NCBI GenBank assembly: GCA_002633025.1
Contig: NMRB01000208.1
Span: forward strand, 361,017 to 425,016
Direction: 5' to 3'
Source: Notospermus geniculatus
Taxonomy: Eukaryota; Nemertea; Pilidiophora; Heteronemertea; Lineidae
DNA: 64,000 nucleotides
Numbering within the stretch: the first letter of the stretch is position 1; each line of letters opens with the position of its first letter. Below are positions 1-11,000 of this stretch, piece by piece. Position numbers and translations under genes: made by a program. Below the pieces are notes generated by a model that was not told where the DNA came from, did not search any database, and saw only the letters and a program-made list of their open reading frames with translations.

Positions 1-1140
1 AACAGGACACTGGCATGGCATCCTCCCACAGCAGGGCTTTGGTCTTATTCCTCTTCATACACTTTGTGGAGTGGATGAAGAGTCGTGAGGTAAACCCCTG
101 TGGTGGGAGGATGCTGGAATGGTATTTACGTTCTAATTTTGGTCGGTTAAGCTTGTATTAGGCGGGAATACTTCCCTTTTCACCCTCTGGAGATATCACG
201 GTCCTCCACTCATCTCACTAGCTTCCGTCCTTTTCTCCAACTTCAAACAACAAAACAATGGCCGCCATTGTCAGACAGTGTTTTCGTCGTATTCACCTTT
301 CATCTACGGTCAATAACTCTGTTTCCTTCATCTTCTATGCTCTAAAGATCTTGAAAAATTCTACATATTTGTAGATGTGGAGACAATGCATACATGACAT
401 GACGTCGCCTCCTTTTCAATCCGAGTGGATTTTTTTCCGTTTGTCCTAAACTGGTGAGGGACCATCTTAAAAATCATCAGGGATACTAAAATTGCAGGTG
501 TTATTTCAAAAAGGGAGAATTTTTCATCTTGGGGTTTGAGTTTTGGACTTGTGGGGCCGTATCTTGAACTCAGGTAGGTTGAGATGCAACTTTTCCATTG
601 TTCAGGTTTACCAGGCATGATGTGACAATGGAAAAGTTGTGGCTCAACCTGAGTTCAAGATAATCTTCATTGGTCTGCAGTGTCAGATTTACAGGTTGAT
701 GGAGGTTACTGTTAAGTTTTGGCATCAGTCTGTTGCATGGGACAGTAAGCTGTGGTGCCTTGTACCTTGTGCCTTTGCAAGCGCAAGTAAAAGACCCCAC
801 CCAAGTGAGGAGCATGAGTAGCTTGAGATGGCCTCTTCCATACTTACCAGGGCCAATAATGCTTTGGCTTTGGCCCTGATGGAAAAATCTAATACAAATA
901 CAATCACAAACATCTTGAGACGGCCCCAGACAATTGAATCCCGAGAACGTTCTGTTGCATTCAATGTTTCATCTGACGCGATGCTCATCTTCATGTCCAC
1001 GACGTCCATCATAACAAAGAGTACATTGGTAAAAAAATCACCTTCGTTTTCCAAATAATGAAAGACAAAATGATGACGTTCCGTGCAATACAATGTATCT
1101 TAATATAGAAAATATGTCGTGTATTACTTTCTTAGGTCGG
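1..1140. other. Upstream flank, no gene recognised
   Basis: No convincing coding exon is visible. The only structure noted is a ~139-bp repeat at 731-869, whose inverted partner is at 3811-3949. Short ORFs here are on both strands without domain signatures. Confidence 0.5.
731..869 (-). repeat. Dispersed repeat, inverted partner of 3811-3949
   Basis: The reverse complement of this segment aligns along its whole length with 3811-3949 with scattered mismatches, sharing words such as GAGGCCATCTCAAGCTACTC. The pair flanks the candidate promoter and first exon. Family unknown. Confidence 0.8.
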
Positions 1141-1176
1141 TATAAATATTCGTGCGGTATCGTTTCGTCTTCAGAC
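1141..1176 (+). promoter_or_regulatory. Candidate TATA/Inr core promoter
   Basis: TATAAATA at 1141-1148 is followed about 30 bases later by the initiator-like TCAGACT at 1170-1176. This is the usual TATA-to-start spacing. Downstream comes an ATG-free stretch ending in a consensus donor, as expected of a 5' UTR exon of the gene starting at 4871. Assignment rests on spacing and context only; chance TATA-like words are common in AT-rich DNA. Confidence 0.4.
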
Positions 1177-1359
1177 TTTCACCGAGTCTATCGGAATTAC
1201 TGCTGAGTCTGCCTTCGAGAAGTTTGTTGGTAGAAGTTTATCCTTTGCTGGTACAAAGGGAACGTCAAAGTCGATTATTGGATTGCAAGATACAACGTAA
1301 CTAAATCGATTTCTTTCAAAGGATATTAAAAGAGTAACTGCTGATTTAGATATAAAAAT
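1171..1359 (+). other. THSD7: Candidate non-coding first exon (5' UTR)
   Basis: This 189-base stretch contains no ATG, starts at an Inr-like site 30 bases after a TATA box and ends at a perfect GTAAGT donor (1360-1365). The next strong acceptor in a sensible place is at 4849-4850, just upstream of the start codon. Joining the two gives a leader with no upstream ATG before AAAAATGG at 4871. Another first exon further upstream cannot be excluded. Confidence 0.42.
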
Positions 1360-1399
1360 GTAAGTACGGTGAGGGGAAATTCACATGGTACGCCGTACT

Positions 1400-1604
1400 A
1401 CGGCAGTGCTTTACGTTTGTAATTTGCAGGAACTCAGTCAGTTGAGCTTCTCAAAGGCTCGAGGAGAGCTGTTCGCACTCGTGAAATTTGATGGTCAGTT
1501 ACTTCAAGGATGCCGAGGAGCGCAGTCAGTTGAGCTCCTCGGTGCAACTTCGCGGGCACGCAGGGGCGCGAGCGTGATTGCGCCCGCCTTACGTATAGCA
1601 CTGG
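1400..1604 (+). repeat. Dispersed GC-rich repeat, copy 1
   Basis: Contains GAGCTCCTCGG and a GCGGGCACGCAGGGGCGCGAG core. The reverse complement is found at 25471-25686, where an internal GTGTGAACAGCTCTCCTT word is doubled. A 152-codon ORF runs across it but shows no domain. Confidence 0.75.
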
Positions 1605-3150
1605 TACGCATTCTTGGAATGTGTGTCTGCGTGCTGTTGAGCGTATTCCATTCACCAACCTCTCGACAAATGAAGATGGATTTACCGCATCAGTCTTTGA
1701 AAAAGTTACTTTACTACCCTGCAACACCAATCATGTGGGTGGTAGACTTAGGCCACATCAAAAGCACAATTTTTCCACCTCAATTTGACCAAGAATACAA
1801 CACAAAAACTATGTCTAATACACTGTGTATCTCAGTCCAGTGAAATTGAAAATAAGTTAGCTAAAAACTAAATTTCCCTGAGTCATATAGTTTGCCTCAG
1901 TTTTCTAAGCTCTACCCACGTTTTCTATTTATATTTTTCGTTGTTGTTGTTACCACATTGTTTTCCTTTTTGATCCTGGTTTGTGTCTGGAGTTTGCAAA
2001 AATGGTCGCCGCTCTTTGAGTCGTACGTTCCTTTGTACGTTATCCTTTTTTATGCCCTGTTTGTAGGAGACTGTTTGGCCAGGCATGAATTCGGGTCCTC
2101 GGATCTGGCGAAGGTGGTGGTGGTGGTGGTGGTGGCGGGGCGGCGGCGGTGGTGTTGGTGGTGGCGGCGGCAGGGGCGGTGATCTTGCAATCACAGGGAA
2201 TCCTCGCCAATACTGTCTTCCTATGCTGGCTGTACAGTCTAATGAGCCCTGTACATTTTGTGGGCCCACAGCAGGGGTTACGGCTGAACTGGGTAGGCAT
2301 ACCAGTATATAGCCAATCATCATATACGCAATACGTGAGGGGGCCTCAATAATACTGCCCTGAGGAGTGCTGTGACAACCCAGCTGACCATTATTCCTCT
2401 GTGCGCGCCTAGATTTAGTGAGGACCTACTGCCTCTACCATTAGATCCCAGAATGTTCTTCCCTCGGCTCAGACTGCTAGTAGTCAATCATACCCCGAGT
2501 AATCACATTGCCGTAGCCGGTTTACAGATTGGTTCGAGTTTGAAGGTTACAGAAGAGTGCGTCATCAGTCATCCTCATCTCAGACTTATCAATCAAACTT
2601 CCAATTAGTTTAAAACGGTCGCCAGAATCCGAGGGATTCAAAGTCATATGACTCCGCATATATCTCAAATATAATTTGACTTTATTCGGCTCAGAGTGGA
2701 GTCAGCCTCACAAGTTTAAATGTTTCATAAATCGTTCTCGTCATTCTTTAAGATCGCCCGTCTCGCTTGATGGATCCTTTCCTTTGAGTTGATGGATTGG
2801 ACAAATTTTCCCGCAATTGTAAACTCTGTTAGTGTCTTCTTGAAGATCCGAGCGTGGGTTTGCCAACTTCACTTAGGAAATGATGATGTCCCGTCACGTC
2901 CCGCAGCCTGCCTCGTCGTTTATAAAGAGATTGACGAGAGATTGATGACGTGGGTCGGCCGGGTATCCATTCGGTGACGAATTCCTTCAAGGGCATTATG
3001 TTGATACCAATCAAAACCGTGATTAAGTTGTGTCAAATCATGGCGGATCTCCGGAGCATCCGGCCTGGCTTTCTCTTCTTTGTGGAAAATCTTTAAAAAT
3101 CGAGTTGGAAAATAGGAAAAAAGTCTTCACAATGGGAGACTTTAGTGCTG
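1605..3150. other. Putative intron 0, no gene seen
   Basis: If 1171-1359 is the first exon this is intron. It holds a GGT/GGC triplet tract (2113-2178) and otherwise featureless sequence; no exon with TSP1-type cysteines or tryptophans is visible. Confidence 0.4.
2113..2178 (+). repeat. GGT/GGC trinucleotide microsatellite
   Basis: A run of GGT repeats grading into GGC and GGT. It creates polyproline/polyhistidine or polyvaline ORFs in several frames, which are artefacts of the repeat. Confidence 0.9.
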
Positions 3151-3311
3151 TTAGAGGCCACCGCCAGCGGTCCTAGAACATGATGGAATTTGAACTCACT
3201 GAGAGGAAGTGCCCACCAGAATGTCATCCATAGTGAAATGAGACCGTGGCCTATGGCTGTGACGTCAAATTTGTAATGTTCTATAGGACTGCTAACTGGT
3301 GGTGGCCTGTG
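3151..3311. mobile_element. Foldback element, family also at 5124-5291
   Basis: The left arm (TTAGAGGCCACC...) is the inverted partner of the right arm ending GGTGGTGGCCT, with AGCGGTCCTA-type words in both arms. A second copy lies in intron 1. No coding capacity; a non-autonomous DNA transposon is the likely identity. Confidence 0.7.
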
Positions 3312-3361
3312 GTGGCATTCAAGTCACCAATTGGCCATAAAGTTTAAATCTGGAAGGACTG

Positions 3362-3478
3362 GCTGCCTCTTTCTCTGGATTCTGGATCCACCCCTACAAG
3401 GACTATTGTGGGATCTGAACCGACAACTGCAGGGGTGACAGGCACTGAGGTTTACGCTGTACCAGCTTGACAGCAGAC
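3362..3478 (-). repeat. Partial tRNA-derived SINE, family A
   Basis: Reverse complement of the head seen at 56473: a 'tggtacagcgtaaacctcagtgcctgtcacc'-like region (positions 3436-3470) followed by a degenerate B box. The tail portion is degraded. Confidence 0.5.
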
Positions 3479-3810
3479 AACTTGATACACTATACTGGTA
3501 GTCGCGACGTCAAGTCTGCTTATAAAAGTCTGGCCATCAAATGCCAAGTCTGGTCTGTCGTCTGCTTTGTTTTCTTAGTGGATCTGTATCAGTCGCAATG
3601 TTGGTCTTTAATTTCACCTGGTGTAATTGATACGCTGGGAATCAGTCTGTCACAACTCTGTCACTGGTCCGGGGGATGTCCTTTCTTTACGGAGAGCGCA
3701 ACTGACCGAGACGGTAGTTTTGTGAGATTGACTCTTTTACAGGTCAAAACTGCTCAAGTCTGCTCACAGCCAAGGACTGTATTTTATCGGATTTTTCTGT
3801 CATAGGCGAA

Positions 3811-3949
3811 GCCATAGCACTGTTGGCCCTGTTAAGTACAGAAGAGGCCATCTCAAGCTACTCATGTTCCTCACTTGGATGGAGTCTTTTACTTGCCCTT
3901 GCAAAGGCACAAGGTACAAGGCACCACGGCTTAGTGTCCCATGTGACGG
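3811..3949 (+). repeat. Dispersed repeat, inverted partner of 731-869
   Basis: Aligned end to end with the reverse complement of 731-869. With it, it forms a ~3 kb-spaced inverted repeat around the candidate 5' UTR exon. Confidence 0.8.
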
Positions 3950-3964
3950 ACTGAAGAGTCAGGA

Positions 3965-4372
3965 ATGATTAATCCCATATGGCCCAGGATTTGAACCCGG
4001 GACCTGCTGCTTTCTAAACGGATGCAGGGTCCCCGCCAGAGGGTACTTTGGGTACAAATATAGTACCCTAAAGAAATTCGAGGGTACGATATAGCACCCT
4101 GAAAAAATCACTTCAGTAATGTTTTTCTTAAATTTGTTACATTTCAAATGCAACTTTCATGCAGAAGGAAGACTAATTTTGCATTTTGGAGTGTAAAAAA
4201 TGACTCTGGAGGCCATTATTAACAGAAAAAAATTTTTGAAAAATTTTTTTTTTCAAAAAAAAATTTTTGGATTTTTTTTCTTCCCCCCCCCCCAGGTCGT
4301 ACCCTGGAAAAAAATCCTGGCGGAAACCCTGGGATGTGATAACCACTAGGCTATCAAGGCTCCTTTAGTCCA
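3965..4372 (-). repeat. tRNA-like sequence (SINE or tRNA pseudogene) split by a transposon
   Basis: On the - strand, 4372-4332 carries an A-box-like TAGCCTAGTGGTTATCACATCC region and 4024-3965 carries the B box GGTTCAAATCC. Together they read as one tRNA-like unit interrupted by the element at 4025-4331. GGATG at 4020-4024 and again at 4332-4336 is the target duplication. Not a functional tRNA as it stands. Confidence 0.72.
4025..4331. mobile_element. CAGGG-ended non-autonomous DNA element with 5-bp TSD (GGATG)
   Basis: Ends are CAGGGTCCCCGCCAG and its inverted form CTGGCGGAAACCCTG, flanked by GGATG on both sides. Internally it has A- and T-rich tracts and a C tract, no ORF. Same terminal family as 37373-37486. 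CAGGG termini with 5-bp duplications suggest a hAT-related (hAT5-like) element; that classification is inference. Confidence 0.82.
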
Positions 4373-4850
4373 ACCAAGGACTTGCACTGCTCTTGATGCT
4401 TCCCAAAGAAGCAAGCCTTTTCATCAGATTGAAAAGAGAGTCAGTTTACCAAGACCTTGCAATCTATGGTTGCAAATGGCGCCATTCATTTCAGCATCCT
4501 TGATCGATGTAGCTCTGGCTTCCAGTAGGAGCGATACTAAAGGACCAATCAGCCTTGAGACCCTCTCAACAAAGCCCTTTCTCCCTCTCAAATCTTAATC
4601 ATGTTCTTACATGGTAGAACAAGTGTGATAATCTAGCGAATCGAACACTTCGCGAAAATGAAACTATCAACCGCACAAGCGAACCGGAAAGATAATGTAC
4701 CTCAAGTGTCACCCGGTTAGAGAGGCGGCAAATCTGCCGGGGGAAATATTACGCTTATTGAGTATATCGTCTGAATGAAATCGTTTCATTAAATGGGAAT
4801 CATTTTAACCCTTTATGTCCCTGATCAATTTTCTCTTTCTTCTTTTACAG

Positions 4851-5000
4851 ATTGTGATTAAAACGTAAAAATGGACTATCTGATTCCTATTGGGATCGTC
4901 TACTTCCTGTTCCTGTGCCAGGAACTCTGGGTAGCGGCTGATAATATCGGTAATGAAATCGTCATCAAAGAAGAAGAATCAATGTATGAATGGGTCACAG
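4851..5000 (+). CDS. THSD7: Exon 1: start codon and signal peptide (coding 4871-5000)
   Basis: The acceptor TTTTACAG ends at 4850; 20 untranslated bases precede ATG at 4871 in an AAAAATGG context. Residues 1-23 form a hydrophobic signal peptide (MDYLIPIGIVYFLFLCQELW then VAA), fitting a secreted or type I membrane protein. The exon ends with WVT and one base of a Gly codon before GTATGT (phase 1). This is the only upstream ATG in frame with exon 2 that provides a signal peptide. Confidence 0.88.
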
Positions 5001-8000
5001 GTATGTTTGGCTTGTAACGTGTCATTGGTAATGTAGGAGGAAACTGGAGTATCCAGAAAATTTTGGAATTCTTGGACATTTTCGATTTTCTTGTGGCACA
5101 CTTGTGGGAATGGGAGACTTTCCTGCCGTTAGAGGCCACCACCAGTTAGCGGTCCTAAGACGTCACGAAATTTGACATGACACCACAGAGAAGTGCACGC
5201 CATGACGTCATCATAATGACGTGGAGGCCATGCTTTACGTCTGTGATGCCAAATATCGTGACGTTCTAAGACCGCTAACAGGCGGCCCCTCTTGTCTCCT
5301 CCTACTGTAGATTGATTCACCAAATATGGAGGAAATAAAACAGTATTCAACGCTCAGTTTCTATTCACTATTTAGATCTTGTGATCTGTTAAGTTGTAAT
5401 TCATTTCAAGAAATCACAGATTTTAAAACGATAACGTTACTTTGATTATTTTTCAGGTGCGTGGGGCGGATGCAAAAGCAACTTTTGTGGTGATGGAGGC
5501 GTGCGGTTACGTAAAGTTGGCTGCTTCCAAATCAGTGGATACGAAACATTAGACTATCACTGCCGGAATATTCCAAAACCGGAAACCAAGAAACCGTGCT
5601 TTAAAATCTGTGATGAACACAAAAACATGGTTTCTTGGAAGATAACAAATTGGCAAGAATGCCAAAAAAAGCGGGATGATGACCTGTGTCTTGGGACAAC
5701 CACGGAAGGTGTCCAGAAACGCGATGTCCAGTGCCATATTTTAGACTCAATGGACGAGTTAGAGGACGAAGTTTGCCAATATTTTGAAGGAAAACCAGAA
5801 GTAGAAAAAGAGTGTGAATTTTTATGTCCACAAAATTGCATTGTGTCCGAGTTTGGACCGTGGAGTACGTGTGTGTCTTGTGTGATGGAGAATCGGACTC
5901 GTACCCGGCAGGTTTTGTCGCCGCCACAACACGACGGTGCCGATTGCCCGAGTTTATCCGAAATGGAGCCGTGTCCGGCGCAAGCTTGCACCAATGACGA
6001 GGAGAAGTACTTATGGAAGGTGGGACCGTGGCGGCGTTGTCGGCAGTATAAGGGAAAGCGGCATAAACATTTGACGCATCCACTCGGGTATCAGATGAGG
6101 GACGTCCACTGTATAAACACGGATGGCGTGATCGTCGAAAAAGTGTAAGTTAGCGTCTGATTTATCATCAAAATTTTCAAAAGTTTCCTTTCTTGGTCAG
6201 TAGTTGACTGGTGTCTCTTTCCACCTCTATGACCATGATGACTAAAGCATGGTGAAAAGATAGGGAACCAGTCAATCTACGGACAGACAAGTCCAAGGGA
6301 GACAAATTTGAATAAGGTACCAGGGGTCGTGTGCATAAAACGTCTTAAGTGTAAAATTTCCCTTGTCTTTTGTTTGGAACAATAGTTGAAGGGAAATTTA
6401 ACACTTAAGATGTTTTATGCAAAAGGCCCCTGGGCCTCATGTTTGTGAATGTGTCTGCAATGTTGATGTGTACGGTATATCCAGGTGTATGTAATGTCTT
6501 TCTCGAGAATTTTACAAGAATTGTGAGCCTACAAAATATTGGTTCTAGTAGTGTTATATCAAACTATAACACTCCTAGAAATCATTCGATATGTGGGAAT
6601 TAATCACATGAATGTTGCACAAAACGCTTTTAACGTGGGATACAAAGGCCGTGGATCCAGCCTCGTGCCCTTGTTCAAAATTCCTGTTGACGAGATTGTG
6701 CGTCTCATTTCCAGGAAGATAAACTTAGATGTAACAGCGATATTGGACTTCCCAAGGTAGGGTGGAGTTTATTTTTGATGAGGGTCAGAGGGTCTTCTTA
6801 TTTTTCCCTTCTGCCCTCTTCTCCCTCTCAGCTGTCCCCCTTCCACGCACCCCCAGCTCGGCCCATTGACGACCAAATTTGGTGTTCCTATTTTGCCCTT
6901 TTGCCTGTTTTGCCCTTTTTCCTCTCCTCCTCTCCCTTCATGCACCCCCAGCTCATCCCAATTTAACTCATATTTGATGTTCTTATTATTCAAATTTGTC
7001 AAGTGTGGGGATCGGTGGTTTGCGTTTTTTCAGACCGAAATTTTTCAGGTTATATTTGTTTTTCAGGCCTGTTTGAACCAATGAAAAACTGCACAAGAAC
7101 TTTTTGTGTTTGTCCTGGTGTTTTCTTGTCGACTCACCTGGACAGGGTTCAGTGTGTCACGTATTCTTGCACAAAACTATAGAGTCTTGCCCCAAACCCC
7201 GCATGTGAGCTGCTGTCTAGGGGAGCAACTCAGGGGTCTGTCTGTTGTTGCATGTCTGAGGGGAGCGACTCAGGGTTCTGTCTGTTGTTGCATGTGTCTG
7301 TCTGTCTGTCCTCTTTTGTTATAACGTCTGAGTGAGAACCAAAAATCAAGAGTGAAGAGACTTGCACAAGGTTACAATCATATTCTGCAGACCAGGAATT
7401 TCTGATGTTGATGCAATGTTGGACCTGATCATGGAGTTTATTTTTTACAGCGAATGTTTAACAGATGACCAGCCACCGCCGGAAGAGCGCAGGGCTTGCG
7501 CAATCCCGCAAGATTGCGTCGTGTCGAATTGGTCCCCGTGGCACCCGGTGAACCGCTCCTGCCTTATGAACACCGGGGAAGTCTTAGCAGGCTATCGTTG
7601 GAGGACGAGAATAGTCATGGTTCTGCCGGTCAGTGAAGGCGCCCCCTGTCCAGTACTTGAAGAAACGGCCATGAACACAGAGGAGGAAGCAAAAGAATTA
7701 TGCAAAACGTGAGGATATTTGCATTTTTGGCCGATTTTGGTGCGGCAGTTTCTGGAAAGTATCAAAATCAAGTTAGACATCAAGTGCACTTTGGTTTCTA
7801 AATGAAATAACTTGAGCATAAAATACTTCATTATTGTATAATTACATTGAAATTTTCTCTTCTTTTTCAGTTATAAATGGCTCAGTACAGAATGGAGTGA
7901 ATGTGAGGCACAGTCAATGGATGCCGATGTGGCGGCTGATGGCTGTAACGTCGGACTCAGGCACCGGAGGGCTATTTGTGTGAGGGTGAACGGTAAGGGT

Positions 8001-11000
8001 TGAAAGTAATTCATTTCTTCAGAGACAGTCTTGGTGAAAGTATCCTTGGCATTCCAGAACTGTTGGAAATAACCACAGTAGGTTTACACCTATTCCCAAC
8101 TATGTAGAGGACTCTCCAAGAATGCAGAAGTTTTATGTTTCAAGTGATGTCATGATGGTGGTTTAACTCGTCTGCCCCCAGTTTTGTGAGATAAGTATAT
8201 TCTGTCAAATTTTCTGATGGTATAGGGGTAATGAACAGAAAAAAATTTGAAGAAACATTCTTCAGATGGTTCATAGGAACAAACTTTCTTCAAATACTTT
8301 TGAATCAGCGCCATTGGATGTGAGAAAAATTAGGCAGAAGATGCCGTCTGCTGGACTCTGGGGGTAGATGAGTTAATGAAAAATAACTGTAAAAACAATG
8401 GTATGTCGTCGACGTCCTGGAAGACAGCACTCTACGTCATAATGTCAAAATACGGAAGCAGTGTTGATTTACCGGCAGTTACATGTACGGAAATACCACC
8501 TCCATCATCCAACCTTGAAAATCGGCGACCTGGCCAGGAAATGCCAACTTGAAGACCGATCAGCGGAACACCTATTCATACTGTGTTTGAGCCATCCCCT
8601 TTGCCTCATCTTTACAACATATTGATTATTTCCAGTTTAGGCCGTAGATAATGATAACTTTTGTCTTGTGTGTTCATAACCTCCACTAACTTCGAAGATA
8701 ACTGTCAACTATCAAATATAGGTGTTTTTAAATTCATTTTACAACTAAAAGTTCAGCTCTTGTTTCTAACAATTCAGCGGCCAAGAATAAGCGTAAGTCT
8801 TCACTAACCAACTGAAATTTGACAATTTTGCTTTTTCTGATATTTTTTGTTACATCCGTCACATTTGCCTTCATCCCACAGTTTTATGCTAATGCGAAGC
8901 TTATTCCTCGTCATGTGAAATGTAAAATGTTGGCCCACTGCAAAGCACCTCAGTACATGTATTGTAATCATGGGAATGACCCTTCCTGGCAGCTGGAAGC
9001 ACGCGTACAAACTCACGTCTGCAAGTTTGTAAATTCACATCCTGCAAGTTTGTAAATTCACGTCCTGCAAGTTTGTCAATTAGGCCTATGTCTGTAAGCC
9101 GTGTCGAAAAAGGTAGCACTCATCGGCCTTAGCTAACAGACATGCCTTGCACAGAGACGATCTCATGAGATTTCCCGCCAGTCTGATGTTGTCGCACATA
9201 ATTTTGTAATTCACTCCTTTTCACCTTCAACTTACCTCAATTTGTATATTTCTGGGGACTTCATGCATATCGGGACCCAAAGACATTTCACAAATTCTGG
9301 TGAAACCTTGATACCGTGCAAGGATTTTGTTTCTCCGATGAATTAGGCAAATGTGGTCCGTGAATGACAACGTAGCCAAATGAATGGGAAAATGGGTGAC
9401 AAGTTTCAAAATGGTGTCTCAGAATCGGAATTGTGTTTGAATTCGTCCAAAATGTATGAAAATTGCCAAAAAAGGGCTGCAGTCCTGGGGTAGGTGAGTG
9501 GGTAACAAAGGGTTCGGATATCTTTTTATAAATCTCATCTTCTCGCTTGTTTTTCCCACAAAAATCTCATTTCTCTAAGTTTTGGTTCTCAACGACATGT
9601 ACTATAAAAATACTAATAATTACAACTCACTAATTAGTCACTCCTGTACAGATGTTTGCTAATTAATTTGCAGTTAATTACTAATTATCATTTTCCAGAT
9701 GGCACACCCGTCAACAGCGCCCATTGCAACACGGCGCCACCTATTCAGGTGGAAAGTTGCGAACTCGCTTGCTCGCAGACGTGTACCGTATCCTCCTGGT
9801 CAGAATGGACAGCGTGTGAACCGAAAAAGTGCGTCAACGAACGACTGGTCGCAATACATAGAGGTATGTATTGATGATACATGTTCAGGGCAATGTAAAT
9901 CACTGTGTATATGCATTATGTATATGTAATGTCTGTGCTTATTTTTCTCGGTGGTAACTCACGGTAAAAAAATGGATTGGTCTCTCAGTCGGTTTGAATC
10001 ATAATAAAAAAACTCCGATTGAAGTTTCAGTTTAAAGCATAACCAAGGTTAATTGACAAAAACAGAAAACCTTGCTGTTTTTTACAAATGTTAATTCATC
10101 TAAACCGTTTGCGTTTGTCAAACTTATGATTGTTTTGTTGTGACTTTAACAAGGTAAAGGTTAAACTTCTTTCAGAAGTAGAAACTTGTGAAAAATATTT
10201 AAAATATGTAAGGAGTCTGAATGTCATATGTGATAATGTCACTGCAGTCGTACAAGGGCTGAGTTTTCTACAATTTACACATGTTGATTTCAAAGGACAA
10301 AATGCTCTGAGAATTGTAAAGTTAAACAAAATGCACAGAAAAATATTCAAGTTAGATAATACTGTCTGACAAATACCAAGTGATATGTTATTTGTTTGTT
10401 CCGAAAGGGGAATTAATATCGAGGGTCTAGAAATTTGGTCGAAAAATCTGTTGGGTCGTGTTACCAATCCTGGTGTCACGATGTCTGCTATCCTTTGCGA
10501 TAGTCGATCGTACTCTCAAGCGAGAACGTTGTTTTGTGTTTGTTGCAAAGTTGTGTAAAAAGGGCCTTGGAATGCCTGGGATGACTTCACCCGACAGTTC
10601 TCGATAAAAATTCCGTACAAAATGCTTTGTAGTTTGAGTTGTTTCCAGGTCGCGAATCTCACCCGGCGACAAAATGAAATGGTTATCCAGATTGAGGCTA
10701 CAAAGAGGAAAAAAACATGTCTATTTCGATGACACACTGTGGGCACTCAATAAAGCGATCTCTGCACCATAATTAATCAAAAACTTTAATCTCAAACATG
10801 TTCCTTTATTTGTGATGAAGTACTCTGGCTTCTCTGTCTATGGGGAATCCGCAACTTGGCAGGTGGCGCTGCGAACACAGGACTCGTAAAATGGCAAAAC
10901 AAAGCATGTCAGCACGTCCTTTATGTTGTGCAACACGACGAAAACTGAGTCTCATCTTATGCTCGCTGCGCCACCTCGTGGAATAGTTCTAAGGGTTGCT

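Larger units (their letters stand above)
6145..7450 (+). other. Intron 2 (1.3 kb)
   Basis: Contains a long inverted repeat (6320-6433) and a 40-bp tandem duplication followed by a CTGT tract (7214-7312). No further exon is needed: exon 2 ends with two bases and exon 3 supplies one, giving VEKV-ECLTDD. Confidence 0.8.

Noticed and set aside
1385-1843. 152-codon ORF as an upstream gene
   Set aside because: Covers a dispersed repeat that recurs at 25471-25686; no recognisable domain.
5549-6083. Antisense ORFs of 62-160 codons opposite exon 2
   Set aside because: The + strand has clear TSP1 coding signal and consensus splice sites; the antisense frames show no family resemblance.
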